From: Betaproteobacteria bacterium GR16-43
GTDB lineage: Bacteria > Pseudomonadota > Gammaproteobacteria > Burkholderiales > Usitatibacteraceae
Direction of reading: 5' to 3'
Assembly: GCA_001953215.1 (NCBI GenBank)
Contig: CP019169.1
Location: forward strand, 1,922,001 to 1,986,000
DNA length: 64,000 bases
Position numbers and translations under genes: made by a program. The notes under the pieces were generated by a model that ran no database searches, was not told the DNA's origin, and saw only the letters and a list, made by a program, of their open reading frames with translations. Shown here one piece after another: positions 50,635 to 60,000 of this stretch (the first letter of the stretch is position 1; every line of letters starts with the position of its first letter).

Positions 50635-51807
50635 TCAGGACGCCTTCGCGGGCACGGCCGCGGCGCTACCCTTCATGATCGCGATGGACCCGGCCTTGAT
50701 GCCGTCGGCCTTCACGATCACCACCGGCACGCCGGTCTCCAGGCCTTCCTTCACGACGACGAGGCCCTTCTCGATGCTGCGCTGGCCGACGACGACCGAG
50801 CGGCGCTCGACCTTGCCGCCCTTCACCACGTGGACGAAGGACTGGCCGCCTTCCTCGAGGACCGCGGTGATCGGGATCACGTTCACCTCCGTGCCCGCCG
50901 CGGTGGCGAGCACGCCGTTGGCGAACATCCCGCCCTTCAGCGATGCGTCGGCGTTGGGGAGCGTCACGAACACCATGATGGAGCGCGAACCGGCTTCCAC
51001 CGAGGGATTGACCCGCTCCACCTTGCCGTTGAACTTGCGTCCCGCGAAGCCGTCGACCGTGAACGCGATCTCCTGGCCCACGTGCACGAACGGGATTTCG
51101 CCCACGGGAATCTGCGCCTCGAGCTCCATGCGGCCGAGGTCGACCACGTGCGCCACGGGCATGTCGGAGGTGACCTTGTCGCCCACGTTCACCCAGCGCT
51201 TGGCCACCACGCCGGAGAAGGGCGCCTTCACCTGCGCATCGGCCAGCGCGCGCTGCGCGATCGTGGCCTGCGCTTCGGCGCTCTGCAGGTTGGCTTCGGC
51301 CACCTGCACCGTGTTGATCACGCCGTCGTACGCGTTCTGCGAGATGAACGACTTCTCGAGCAGCGCCTTGTTGTTCGCCTGGTTCTTCTTCGCGAGGTCC
51401 AGGCGCGCCTTCGCTTCGGCAACGGCCGCGGCCTGCGCGTCGTAGCGGGCCTTGAGGTCGGCCGTGTCGAGCGAAACGAGCGGCGCGCCGGCGACGATGC
51501 GGTCGCCTTCCTGCACGTGCACGCGGGCGACTTCGGCGGGCACCTTGGAGCGCACGGTGGCCTGGAGCAGCGGCTTCATCGAACCCGAGACGGGGATCTG
51601 GCGGCCGAGCGGCACGCGCCGCATCTCGGCCAGGTCGCCGGGCGCGAATTCGAAGACCTTCTCTTCCTTCTTCTTTTCTTCCTTCGTGCCCTGGCTCGCG
51701 CGCACGCCGACCACGACGGCGGCGGTGATGCAGATCACGGTCAGAGTGACGAGGCCGGGCTTGAGGTAGCCGCGGGAGCTGGATTGCGAGGTGCTTTTGA
51801 AGAGCAT
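50635..51807 (-). CDS. RND efflux membrane-fusion (periplasmic adaptor) protein
   Basis: A 390-residue adaptor with an N-terminal membrane anchor (residues 18-36) followed by a charged KEEKKKEEK stretch. Then come the lipoyl halves (VRSKVPAEVARVHVQEGDRIVAGAPLVSLD; AQVKAPFSGVVAKRWVNVGDKV), an alpha-hairpin (75-165) and the beta-barrel domain. It links the RND permease to an outer-membrane channel. It is first in the operon, with a candidate -10 box at 51921-51926. Confidence 0.95.
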   Translation of the reverse strand: MLFKSTSQSSSRGYLKPGLVTLTVICITAAVVVGVRASQGTKEEKKKEEKVFEFAPGDLAEMRRVPLGRQIPVSGSMKPLLQATVRSKVPAEVARVHVQEGDRIVAGAPLVSLDTADLKARYDAQAAAVAEAKARLDLAKKNQANNKALLEKSFISQNAYDGVINTVQVAEANLQSAEAQATIAQRALADAQVKAPFSGVVAKRWVNVGDKVTSDMPVAHVVDLGRMELEAQIPVGEIPFVHVGQEIAFTVDGFAGRKFNGKVERVNPSVEAGSRSIMVFVTLPNADASLKGGMFANGVLATAAGTEVNVIPITAVLEEGGQSFVHVVKGGKVERRSVVVGQRSIEKGLVVVKEGLETGVPVVIVKADGIKAGSIAIMKGSAAAVPAKAS

Positions 51808-51920
51808 GGGGTATCTCTTTTAGACGGCGCCGCGTCCCGGGGATGGTGGGGCGCTCTTGCCCGGTTCGATGCCGGGTCGGGCCGTGGCGGATTCGTCCCG
51901 CCTGCCGAAAGGATGGTCGA

Positions 51921-51926
51921 ATTATA
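51921..51926 (-). promoter_or_regulatory. Candidate -10 box for the RND operon
   Basis: On the minus strand this reads TATAAT, 114 nt before the adaptor start. The expected -35 position falls on the end of gluQ and shows no good match. The remaining 135-bp gap holds nothing else I can name. Confidence 0.35.
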
Positions 51927-51942
51927 GGCTTCCGTCTTGGCT

Positions 51943-52830
51943 CTATTCCGTATTGCCGGCTTCCGCCTCCCGGGTTCCCGGAATTCGCCTCGGATCCCAG
52001 CGTCGGGCCGCTTCGGCGAGGCATTCGCCCGGTGAAACGCCGTCCGGAACCGGTTGGCCGAGGAAGGCGAGCGCGGCGGCCAGGGCCCGGGTCGCGGTGC
52101 GCGGGTCGAGAGCCGGAGCGAGATTCTGCTTCGAGAGTTTGTGGCCGCCGCGTGTCGCGACCGGGATGTGGAGGTAACGCGGCGTCACGAAGCCGAGCAG
52201 CCGCTGCAGGTAGAGCTGGCGCGGCGTCGACAGGAGGAGGTCCGCGCCACGCACCACGTCGGTGATGTCCTGCGCGGCATCGTCGACCACGACGGCGAGC
52301 TGGTAGGCATGGAGGCCGTCGCGGCGCCGGAGCACGAAATCCCCGAGGTCCCGGTCGAGGCGCTGCGAGACTTCGCCCTGCACGCGGTCGGTGAACGAGA
52401 TCGTTTCCGCGCCGACACGAACGCGATCCGCGCCCTCGACCGAAGGCGCCAGGCCCAGGCTTCGGCAGGTGCCGGGATAGACGAGGCCTTCGATGCCCGA
52501 AGCGCCCGAGTCGGCGATCTCCCTGCGCGAGCAGCGGCAGCGGTAGACGAGGGCGCGGGCGCGAAGGCGCTCGAGCGCCGCGTCGTAGAGACCCGTGCGG
52601 CGGCTTTGCCACTCCACCGGGCCATCCCAACGCAAGCCGAACGCCTCGAGGGCACGCAGGATCTCGTCGGCCGCGCCGGGAACGGTGCGCGTGGTATCGA
52701 CGTCTTCGATGCGCACGAGCCATTCGCCACCCGCGGCGCGGGCGTCGAGCCAGCTCGCGACGGCGGCCACGAGCGAGCCGAAGTGCAGGGGCCCCGAAGG
52801 CGAAGGCGCGAAGCGGCCGCGATAACTCAT
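51943..52830 (-). CDS. gluQ: Glutamyl-Q tRNA(Asp) synthetase
   Basis: A 295-residue truncated GluRS paralogue that attaches glutamate to queuosine-34 of tRNA(Asp). It has the HIGH-like motif in FAPSPSGPLHFGSLVAA, the zinc site C-x-C...Y-x3-C (YRCRCSRREI ... YPGTC) and a KMSKS-like KLSKQN. The anticodon-binding domain is missing, as usual. The start overlaps the stop of the LysR gene (ATGA), so it is read through from that gene. Confidence 0.95.
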   Translation of the reverse strand: MSYRGRFAPSPSGPLHFGSLVAAVASWLDARAAGGEWLVRIEDVDTTRTVPGAADEILRALEAFGLRWDGPVEWQSRRTGLYDAALERLRARALVYRCRCSRREIADSGASGIEGLVYPGTCRSLGLAPSVEGADRVRVGAETISFTDRVQGEVSQRLDRDLGDFVLRRRDGLHAYQLAVVVDDAAQDITDVVRGADLLLSTPRQLYLQRLLGFVTPRYLHIPVATRGGHKLSKQNLAPALDPRTATRALAAALAFLGQPVPDGVSPGECLAEAARRWDPRRIPGTREAEAGNTE

Positions 52831-53729
52831 GAGAGGAGCGTGGCCGCCACGAGCGGATCCTCGAGGCGCTTCACGAACCACTTGAGGGCCTTGCCCGCCC
52901 GATCCGGATGCCATGCATAGAGCAGCTCGCCTTCGACCGCGCCCGATTCGACCTCGAGGATACGAAGCCGTCCGGCATATGCCTCGCGCTCGGCGATCCA
53001 TTTCGGGATGCGACCCACGCCGAGCCCGGCCACGAGCGCGGCGACTTTCGCTTCGAGCGTGGGCACGGTGAGCACGTCCTGCCCCGAGAGCAGGCCGACC
53101 GTGCGCGGAGGCAGCAGGCGTGAGCTGTCGGCGATGCTCACCGCGCGATAACCCTGGAGGACCGAGCCCGTGAGCGGCTGCGGCTCGCGCGTGGCCGCAT
53201 GCCAGGGCGCTGCGACAAGGGTGAGCGAAAGCCGGCCCAGGGGGCGGCTGGCGAAGCCACCGCCGGGCGGGCCGTCGCCGACGGCGCCGATCGCGAAGTC
53301 GGCGCGACCCGAGGCGAGCGCATCCCAGGTGCCGCCGAGCACCTCGTGGCCGAAGCGAAGGCGGGTGCCCGCGTTCTGTTCGTAGAACTCGGCCACGACG
53401 CCGAAGAGTTTTTCCATCCCGACCATCGTGTCGACCGCGATGCGCAGCTCGGACTCCCACCCCTTGGCCACTTGCCGGACACGGCATTCGAGGTCGGCTG
53501 CCGCCCGAAGCAGGTGCCGGCCTTCATTCAGGAGTTCGCGCCCGGGTTCGGTCAGCTTGGCGCGGTGGCCGCGGCGGTCGAACAGGAGCACGTCCAGCCC
53601 CTCTTCGAGCTGCTGGACAGAGTAAGTGATCGCTGACGGAACCCGGTGGAGCTCCTCGGCCGCGGCCGCAAAGGAGCCCTTGCGATCAATGGCGTCGAGG
53701 ACCTGCAGGGCGTCGAGCGAGAGCTTCAT
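52827..53729 (-). CDS. LysR-family transcriptional regulator, divergent from the pirin operon
   Basis: A 300-residue LysR regulator. The winged helix-turn-helix is MKLSLDALQVLDAIDRKGSFAAAAEELHRVPSAITYSVQQLEEGLDVLLFDRRGH. The effector domain follows (ESELRIAVDTMVGMEKLFGVVAEFY). It is divergent from the pirin-DoxX-pirin-reductase-thioredoxin operon across 105 bp and probably controls it, a common arrangement for this cluster type. Signal unknown. Confidence 0.93.
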   Translation of the reverse strand: MKLSLDALQVLDAIDRKGSFAAAAEELHRVPSAITYSVQQLEEGLDVLLFDRRGHRAKLTEPGRELLNEGRHLLRAAADLECRVRQVAKGWESELRIAVDTMVGMEKLFGVVAEFYEQNAGTRLRFGHEVLGGTWDALASGRADFAIGAVGDGPPGGGFASRPLGRLSLTLVAAPWHAATREPQPLTGSVLQGYRAVSIADSSRLLPPRTVGLLSGQDVLTVPTLEAKVAALVAGLGVGRIPKWIAEREAYAGRLRILEVESGAVEGELLYAWHPDRAGKALKWFVKRLEDPLVAATLLS

Positions 53730-53834
53730 TCGAAATGGTTGAACAAGTTGGACACAATTATTCGCTATAAAACCCGGCATTCCAAGCCCAACATAGCGTC
53801 CATAGCAGGCCAACCTAAGACAAGGAAATCGAAC
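53730..53834. promoter_or_regulatory. LysR-pirin divergent control region
   Basis: A locally AT-rich segment with two direct GTTGRAC copies 9 nt apart (53738-53744 and 53747-53753) and TATAAA at 53766-53771. The TTGAAC/TTGGAC boxes do not give canonical spacing to TATAAA, so I cannot fix the promoter. The short repeats are the best candidates for regulator contacts. Confidence 0.35.
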
Positions 53835-54536
53835 ATGACTGAACTACGCCTTGGCCAGGACCGCGGACATGCCCAGCACGGCTGGCTCGACTCCTTCCAC
53901 AGCTTCTCCTTCGCCGACTACTACGACTCGAAGCACATGGGCTTTGGTCCCCTGCGCGTGATCAACGAGGACCGCGTCGAGGCCGGCAAGGGCTTCGGCA
54001 CGCACGGCCACCGCGACATGGAAATCATCAGCTACGTGCTCGACGGCGAGCTCGCCCACAAGGATTCGATGGGCAACGGCTCGGTCATCCGTCCGGGCGA
54101 CGTGCAACGCATGAGCGCGGGCACGGGGGTGCACCACAGCGAGTTCAACGGCTCGTCCGACAAGCCGGTCCACTTCCTCCAGATCTGGATCGAGCCCGGC
54201 ACGCGCGGCAACAAGCCCTCGTATGAAGAGAAGCGCTTCGACGACGCGACCAAGCGCGGGCGGCTTCGCCTCATCGCGTCGCCGGACGGACGCGACGGCT
54301 CGGTCACGATCCACCAGGACGCGAACCTCTACGCCGCGCTGATCAGTGGCGCCGAGAGCGCCGAGTTCACCCAGAAGCCCGGGCGGCTCACTTACGTGCA
54401 CGTGATCCGTGGCGCGGTCGAAGTGAACGGCCAGGCGCTCGCGGGCGGCGACGCGATGAAGCTCACGGGCGAGAGCACGGTCCGCATCTCGAAGGGCCGC
54501 GACTCCGAAGTCCTGCTCTTCGATCTCAACCAATAG
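53835..54536 (+). CDS. Pirin-family protein
   Basis: A 233-residue bicupin. The metal ligands match pirin: H57 and H59 (GTHGHRDME), H101 and E103 (VHHSEFN). Bacterial members such as YhhW have quercetinase activity, while others bind regulators, so the physiological role is open. First gene of a five-gene operon; the start is ATG 53835 behind an AAGGA. Confidence 0.93.
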   Translation: MTELRLGQDRGHAQHGWLDSFHSFSFADYYDSKHMGFGPLRVINEDRVEAGKGFGTHGHRDMEIISYVLDGELAHKDSMGNGSVIRPGDVQRMSAGTGVHHSEFNGSSDKPVHFLQIWIEPGTRGNKPSYEEKRFDDATKRGRLRLIASPDGRDGSVTIHQDANLYAALISGAESAEFTQKPGRLTYVHVIRGAVEVNGQALAGGDAMKLTGESTVRISKGRDSEVLLFDLNQ

Positions 54537-54546
54537 GGAATTGACC

Positions 54547-54948
54547 ATGAATCCGAACGTTTCCAACACCGCGGTCCTCGCCGGCCGCATCCTGCTCGGC
54601 CTGATCTTCATCCTGTCCGGGTTCGGCAAGATCACGGGCTACGAAGGCACCGCCGGCTACATGGCGTCGAAGGGCATGCCGTTCGTGAACCTGCTCCTGC
54701 CGGCCGCGATCGCCGTCGAATTGGGCGGCGGGCTGCTGCTCGCCATCGGCTTCAAGGCGCGCTGGGCCGCGCTCGCGATCTTCCTGTTCCTGATTCCCAC
54801 CACGCTGATCTTCCATGCGTTCTGGGGCATCGATCCCAAGGAAGCCGCGACGCAGCAGATCAATTTCCTCAAGAACGTCGCGATCATGGGCGGCATGCTG
54901 ATGCTGTTCGCCCACGGCCCCGGCGCCTATAGCGTGGACAAGCGATGA
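54547..54948 (+). CDS. DoxX-family membrane protein
   Basis: A 133-residue protein with four membrane spans and the DoxX opening AGRILLGLIFILSGFGKITGYEGTAGYM. Family members associate with redox enzymes and thiol-stress protection. It lies 10 nt after the pirin gene and overlaps the second pirin gene by ATGA. Confidence 0.93.
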   Translation: MNPNVSNTAVLAGRILLGLIFILSGFGKITGYEGTAGYMASKGMPFVNLLLPAAIAVELGGGLLLAIGFKARWAALAIFLFLIPTTLIFHAFWGIDPKEAATQQINFLKNVAIMGGMLMLFAHGPGAYSVDKR

Positions 54949-55835
54949 ACGCACGCCTGCACGAAGTGAAGGGCCGCGAGGTCGCGCAGATCGCGGCCTC
55001 GCAGTCCGCTCCGGTGGGAACGTTCACGGTGCGGCGTGCCCTGCCGCTCCACGATCGCCATTCCGTCGGTCCCTGGGTGTTCCTCGACCACTTCGGCCCG
55101 TTCCGGGTGAAGCCGGGCGAGGACGGCGTCGGCGCCCATCCGCATGCGGGCATCGAGACGGTCACGTACCTGCTCTCGGGACGCATGCAACACCGCGATT
55201 CGGCCGGACACGTCGGTGTCGTGGGCCCGGGCGGCGCGCAGTGGATGACCTCCGGACGCGGCATCGTGCACGCCGAGCGTCCGATCCCGGAGTCCGAGGC
55301 GGAGCACACGCTGCACGGCCTCCAGCTCTGGACGTCGCTGCCGCGCGCGAAGAAGCTCATGCCGCCGCGCTACCAGCGCATTGCCGCGGAATCGATTCCC
55401 GCCGTGGCGCTTCCGGGCGTCCAGGTGCGCGTGATCGCGGGGGACTTCGCCGGCACGGCGGGTCCGGCCGAGACGCAGATGCCGCTCTTCCTCTGGCACG
55501 CGTCGCTCGAGCCGGGCGCGGCGTTCGAAGCCGCGATTCCCGCGCCCTTCGAGGCGGCTGCCTATGTCATCGACGGCGAAGCCGATCTCGGGGATGCAGG
55601 CGCGGAATCGGCCGTTGCGGGTCGCATCGCGATCTTCGACGGGGCGGAAGAATGCATTCGCATCGCGAATGCGTCGGCGTCGGACCGGCTCGAGGTCCTG
55701 CTGCTGGGCGGTGCGCCCGCCGAGGGACCGCTGGTTTTCCACGGCCCCTTCGTGATGAACAGCGTGGAGCAGGTTCGCGCGGCCGAAATTGCCTACCATA
55801 CGGGTCGGATGGGTCAACTCGCGGAGCTTCGATGA
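54945..55835 (+). CDS. Pirin-family protein, second copy
   Basis: A longer pirin-like bicupin of 296 residues with intact metal ligands H65 and H67 (GAHPHAGIET) and H109 and E111 (IVHAERP). It belongs to a different branch from the first pirin (longer C-terminal cupin). ATGA overlaps join it to both neighbours. Confidence 0.92.
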   Translation: MNARLHEVKGREVAQIAASQSAPVGTFTVRRALPLHDRHSVGPWVFLDHFGPFRVKPGEDGVGAHPHAGIETVTYLLSGRMQHRDSAGHVGVVGPGGAQWMTSGRGIVHAERPIPESEAEHTLHGLQLWTSLPRAKKLMPPRYQRIAAESIPAVALPGVQVRVIAGDFAGTAGPAETQMPLFLWHASLEPGAAFEAAIPAPFEAAAYVIDGEADLGDAGAESAVAGRIAIFDGAEECIRIANASASDRLEVLLLGGAPAEGPLVFHGPFVMNSVEQVRAAEIAYHTGRMGQLAELR

Positions 55836-56425
55836 CGGTCAGGATCCTGGCGTTCGCCGGCAGTGCGCGGCGCGATTCGCTGAACAAGAAGCTCGTCCGC
55901 GTGGGCGCGCAGGCCGCCCGCGAGGCGGGAGGCGAAGTCACGCTGGTCGATCTCGACGACTATCCGATGCCGGTCTACCACGGAGACCTCGAGGACGCCT
56001 CGGGCCTGCCGGAGAACGCGCTCAAGCTCCGCGCCTTGTTCCTTTCGCACGATGCGCTGCTGATCGCCTCGCCCGAGAACAATGGCTCGGTGACGGCGCT
56101 GCTCAAGAACACGATCGACTGGCTCTCGCGTTCGGTCGGCGACGGCAAGGGCGCGAATTCCGGGTTGGCGCCCTACCGCGGCAAGGTGGCGGCCCTCATG
56201 GGCGCCACGCCCGGGCCGTGGGGCACGCTGTATTCCGGTCTCCCGCACTTGCGCGTGATCCTCACCAAGCTCGGCGTCACGATCCTCGCGCCCCAGGTCC
56301 CGCTGCCGCACGCCGACGAGGCTTTCGACGAAAATGGCCAACTACGCGACCCGAAGGTCTTGAAAAGCATCCATTCGCTCGCCAAATCCCTGGTGGAGAC
56401 CACCGGAAAATTGAAGGAACCATGA
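55832..56425 (+). CDS. NAD(P)H-dependent FMN reductase
   Basis: A 197-residue flavodoxin-fold reductase with the FMN phosphate loop FAGSARRDSLNKKLV and the SPENNGSVTALLKNTIDWLSR signature of the SsuE/chromate-reductase group. It probably reduces flavin or quinones. It is coupled by ATGA to the pirin gene; the thioredoxin start follows almost at once. Confidence 0.93.
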   Translation: MTVRILAFAGSARRDSLNKKLVRVGAQAAREAGGEVTLVDLDDYPMPVYHGDLEDASGLPENALKLRALFLSHDALLIASPENNGSVTALLKNTIDWLSRSVGDGKGANSGLAPYRGKVAALMGATPGPWGTLYSGLPHLRVILTKLGVTILAPQVPLPHADEAFDENGQLRDPKVLKSIHSLAKSLVETTGKLKEP

Positions 56426-56427
56426 CC

Positions 56428-56826
56428 ATGGCAGTCCAGGAACTCACGAAGGAAAACTTCGAGCAGGTCGTCACCGGAAACGCGACGGTCATCGTCGACT
56501 ACTGGGCGCCCTGGTGCGGCCCGTGCCGTGCTTTCGCGCCCACGTTCGAGCGCGTGTCCGAGAAGCACCCCGACATCGTCTTCGCCAAGGTGAACACCGA
56601 GGACGAGCAGGAGATCGCGGCGCATTTCCAGATCCGCTCGATCCCGACGCTGATGATCTTCCGCGACAACATCATCATCTTCGCGCAGCCGGGCGCCCTG
56701 CCCGAGGGCGCGCTGGAGCAGGTGATCGGCAAGGCCAAGGCGCTGGACATGGACGACGTGCGCAAGCAGGTCGCCGCGCAGCAGGCCGCCGAGGCGCAAC
56801 CCGAGGCCGCCGCCGGGACGGGCTGA
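56428..56826 (+). CDS. Thioredoxin-family protein with C-terminal extension
   Basis: A 132-residue thioredoxin with the WCGPC active site (C30, C33) and the cis-proline in RSIPTLMIF. A 25-residue Ala/Gln-rich tail follows the normal fold. ATG 56428 is preferred since AAGGA ends 9 nt before it; ATG 56422, which overlaps the upstream stop, would be only 3 nt away. It completes the redox operon and may reduce partners encoded there. Confidence 0.93.
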   Translation: MAVQELTKENFEQVVTGNATVIVDYWAPWCGPCRAFAPTFERVSEKHPDIVFAKVNTEDEQEIAAHFQIRSIPTLMIFRDNIIIFAQPGALPEGALEQVIGKAKALDMDDVRKQVAAQQAAEAQPEAAAGTG

Positions 56827-56883
56827 ACGTGCCAGGCGGGGATGGGCGCTAGAATGGCGCCCTTCCCCGAAGTGGTTCCCGCC

Positions 56884-59800
56884 ATGGATTTCTCCGTACC
56901 GCCGCTGCGCGCGCAGATCCGCGCCCACTACCTCCGCGACGAAGCCACAGCCCTCGATGAGCTACTCGAGCAGGCGCGGCTCGACCCCGCCGCGGACGCC
57001 CGCGTGGATGCCCGCGCCCGTTCGCTGGTGGAAAAGGTCCGCGCGAAGCAGCGGGCCTCCGCAGGGATGCAGTCCTTCCTGCAGGAGTACGACCTCTCGT
57101 CGCGCGAAGGCGTGCTGCTCATGTGCGTGGCCGAGGCGCTGTTGCGCATTCCCGATGCCGCCACCGCGGACAAGCTGATCCGCGACAAGTTTTCGCAGGG
57201 CGCCTGGGACAGCCACTTCGGCAAGAGCCACTCGCTGCTGGTGAATGCGGGCACGTGGGGGATGATGCTCACGGGCCGCATCGTCGCGATCGACGAGGCG
57301 GACACCGGCAGCATCGGGCGCTGGGTCGCTTCGCTCACCGCCAAGGCCGGCGAACCGGTCGTGCGCCTCGCGTTGCGCCAGGCGATGAAGCTCATGGCCG
57401 AGCAGTTCGTGATGGGCCGCACGATCGAGGACGCGCTCGCCCGCGCGCGCACGTCGGAGCAATCGGCCTACCGCCACTCCTACGACATGCTGGGCGAGGC
57501 CGCCTTCACCGAGGCGGACGCGCAGCGCTACTTCAAGGCGTACGAGGACGCGATCGACGCGATCGCCGCCGCGGCCGCGAAGATCGAAGGCGCGCGCAAT
57601 GCGTTCGAGAAGCCGGGCATCTCCATCAAGCTTTCGGCGCTGCATCCCCGGTACGAGTTCGCGCAGCGCGAGCGCGTGCTCGCCGAACTCACGCCGCGCG
57701 TGCGCTCGCTGGTCGAGCGCGCCCGCAAGGGCGACGTGGGGGTCACGCTCGACGCGGAGGAGGCCGACCGGCTCGAGCTCTCGCTCGACATCTTCGAGCA
57801 GGTCTTCGCATCGCCGGCGCTCGCGGGCTGGGAAGGCTTCGGCCTCGCGGTACAGGCCTACCAGAAGCGCGCCCCGTTCGTGATCGACTGGCTCGCCGAA
57901 GTCGCGCGTCGCGGGGGCCGTCGCATCATGGTGCGGCTCGTGAAGGGCGCGTACTGGGATTCGGAAGTGAAGCGCGCGCAGTCGCTGGGGCTCACCGGCT
58001 ACCCGGTCTACACGCGCAAGTGCAATACGGACGTGTCCTACCTCGCCTGCGCCGCGAAGATGCTTGCCGCGCCCGAGGCGTTCTACGGGCAGTTCGCCAC
58101 GCACAACGCGCACACGGTCGCGACCATTCTCGAGCGCGCGGCGCCGGGCCAGGCCTTCGAGTTCCAGCGCCTGCACGGCATGGGCGACGAGCTCTATGGC
58201 GAAATCGCGGGCCGCTCGGGCCATGCATGCCGGGTGTATGCGCCCGTGGGGAGCCACGAAGACCTGCTGCCCTACCTCGTGCGCCGCCTGCTGGAGAACG
58301 GCGCGAACACTTCGTTCGTGAACCGCATCGCGGATGCGAACGTGCCGGTGGAGAGCGTCGTGAGCGATCCGGTGAAGCTCGCGGCCGGCCATGCCGACAA
58401 GGCGAACCCGAAGATCGCGCTGCCGGCGGATCTCTACGGGGACCGCCGCAACTCCTCGGGTTTCGTCGTCGCCGACGAGGCCGTGTCGGCGCCGTTCATC
58501 GCCGCGCTGCAGCCGGAGCTCGCGCGATCCGATCGCAAGGCGACTTCGCTGGTCGGCGGGCAGCCCCGAGGGCGGCCTGCAACCGGGATTCGCAATCCGT
58601 CGACGCTGGCGCCGCTGGGCCACGTCGAGGAAGGCGATGCCGCGATCGTCGATGAAGCGGTGGGTGTCGCGCTCGGCGCGGCGATCCCGCCGGCCGAGGC
58701 GCGCGCCGCGGCGCTCGAACGCGCCGCCGATCTCCTGGAATCGAACCGCGTCGAGTTGATCGCGTTGCTCGCGGCCGAGGCCGGCAAGACGATTCCCGAT
58801 GCGCTGGGCGAAGTGCGCGAAGCCGCCGACTTCTGCCGCTACTACGCGATGCTCGCGCGCCGGCATTTCGCCGCGCCCGAATCGCTGCGCGGTCCCACGG
58901 GCGAATCGAACGACCTCTACCTCGCGGGCCGGGGTCCCTTCGTGTGCGTGAGCCCGTGGAATTTCCCGCTCGCGATCTTCGTGGGCCAGGTGGTCGCGGC
59001 CTACGCGGCCGGCAATGCCGTGATCGCGAAGCCCGCGGAGCAGACGCCGCTCGTGGCCTTCCGCGCGATCGAGATCCTGATCGAGGCCGGCGTTCCGCCG
59101 GAGGCGCTCGCGTTCATCCCGGGCCGGGGCGAGACGGTCGGCGCGCGCCTCGTGGCCGATCCGCGCATCGCCGGTGTGTGCTTCACCGGCTCGACCGCGA
59201 CCGCACGCGCCATCAATCGCGCGCTCGCCGCTCGCGAGGGCCCGATCGTTCCCTTCATCGCCGAGACCGGCGGGCTGAACGCGATGCTGGTCGATTCGAG
59301 CGCATTGCCCGAGCAAGTCGTGTCCGACGTCATCGCGTCCGCATTCAACAGCGCGGGCCAGCGCTGCTCGGCGCTGCGCGTGCTCTGCCTGCAGGAGGAG
59401 ATCGCCCCGCGCGTGTTGCAACTACTGGAGGGCGCGACGGCGCTGCTGCGCGTGGGCGACCCGTCGAAACTCGAGAACGACGTGGGCCCGGTGATCGACG
59501 GCGAGGCGCTGGCCCTGCTGCAGGAACACGCCGGGCGCATGGAGCGCGAAGCCACGCTCGTCTGCCAGGCGCCCTTGCCCGCGGGGCTCGCGGGAACCTT
59601 CTTCGCGCCGCGCGCATATTCGCTGCCGGGCATCGAGGCGCTGGATCGCGAGGTCTTCGGACCGATCCTGCACGTGGTGACGTTCCAGTCCGAGAAGATG
59701 GGCGAGCTGATCGAGGCGATCAACGCCAAGGGCTTCGGCCTCACGCTCGGCGTCCACAGCCGCATCGAGGACACGGTCGAATTCGTACGACAGCGCGCCA

Positions 59801-60000
59801 AGGCGGGCAATGTCTACGTGAACCGCAACATGATCGGCGCCACGGTCGGCGTGCAGCCTTTCGGCGGCGAGGGGCTCTCGGGCACCGGCCCGAAGGCCGG
59901 CGGGCCGCACTACCTCTTCCGCTTCGCCACCGAGCGCACCTTCACCGTGAACACCGCGGCGGCGGGCGGCAATGCAACACTGATCGCGAGCTCGGAATGA
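56884..60000 (+). CDS. putA: Bifunctional proline dehydrogenase / glutamate-gamma-semialdehyde dehydrogenase, type without DNA-binding domain
   Basis: Oxidises proline to glutamate in two steps. It has 1038 residues. The N-terminal arm and alpha domain are followed by the PRODH barrel (EKPGISIKLSALHPRYE, RLVKGAYWDSEVK near residue 350, YTRKCNTDVSYLACA). The ALDH half has PWNFPLAIFVGQV, E in IAETGGLNAML, and the catalytic C828 in NSAGQRCSALRVL. It starts directly with MDFSVPPLRAQI, so the ribbon-helix-helix repressor domain of E. coli PutA is absent and it cannot self-repress. ATG 56842 and 56854 would only add an unconserved leader. Confidence 0.96.
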   Translation: MDFSVPPLRAQIRAHYLRDEATALDELLEQARLDPAADARVDARARSLVEKVRAKQRASAGMQSFLQEYDLSSREGVLLMCVAEALLRIPDAATADKLIRDKFSQGAWDSHFGKSHSLLVNAGTWGMMLTGRIVAIDEADTGSIGRWVASLTAKAGEPVVRLALRQAMKLMAEQFVMGRTIEDALARARTSEQSAYRHSYDMLGEAAFTEADAQRYFKAYEDAIDAIAAAAAKIEGARNAFEKPGISIKLSALHPRYEFAQRERVLAELTPRVRSLVERARKGDVGVTLDAEEADRLELSLDIFEQVFASPALAGWEGFGLAVQAYQKRAPFVIDWLAEVARRGGRRIMVRLVKGAYWDSEVKRAQSLGLTGYPVYTRKCNTDVSYLACAAKMLAAPEAFYGQFATHNAHTVATILERAAPGQAFEFQRLHGMGDELYGEIAGRSGHACRVYAPVGSHEDLLPYLVRRLLENGANTSFVNRIADANVPVESVVSDPVKLAAGHADKANPKIALPADLYGDRRNSSGFVVADEAVSAPFIAALQPELARSDRKATSLVGGQPRGRPATGIRNPSTLAPLGHVEEGDAAIVDEAVGVALGAAIPPAEARAAALERAADLLESNRVELIALLAAEAGKTIPDALGEVREAADFCRYYAMLARRHFAAPESLRGPTGESNDLYLAGRGPFVCVSPWNFPLAIFVGQVVAAYAAGNAVIAKPAEQTPLVAFRAIEILIEAGVPPEALAFIPGRGETVGARLVADPRIAGVCFTGSTATARAINRALAAREGPIVPFIAETGGLNAMLVDSSALPEQVVSDVIASAFNSAGQRCSALRVLCLQEEIAPRVLQLLEGATALLRVGDPSKLENDVGPVIDGEALALLQEHAGRMEREATLVCQAPLPAGLAGTFFAPRAYSLPGIEALDREVFGPILHVVTFQSEKMGELIEAINAKGFGLTLGVHSRIEDTVEFVRQRAKAGNVYVNRNMIGATVGVQPFGGEGLSGTGPKAGGPHYLFRFATERTFTVNTAAAGGNATLIASSE

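Noticed and set aside
47474-51445. A 1323-codon plus-strand open frame across the RND efflux genes
   Set aside because: It mirrors the RND permease and adaptor, shows only low-complexity Arg/His/Asp-rich sequence and has no ribosome site or domain.
53735-53775. A canonical sigma-70 promoter for the pirin operon
   Set aside because: TTGAAC and TTGGAC are 21 and 12 nt from TATAAA, neither of which is an acceptable spacing. The region is kept as a low-confidence control region.
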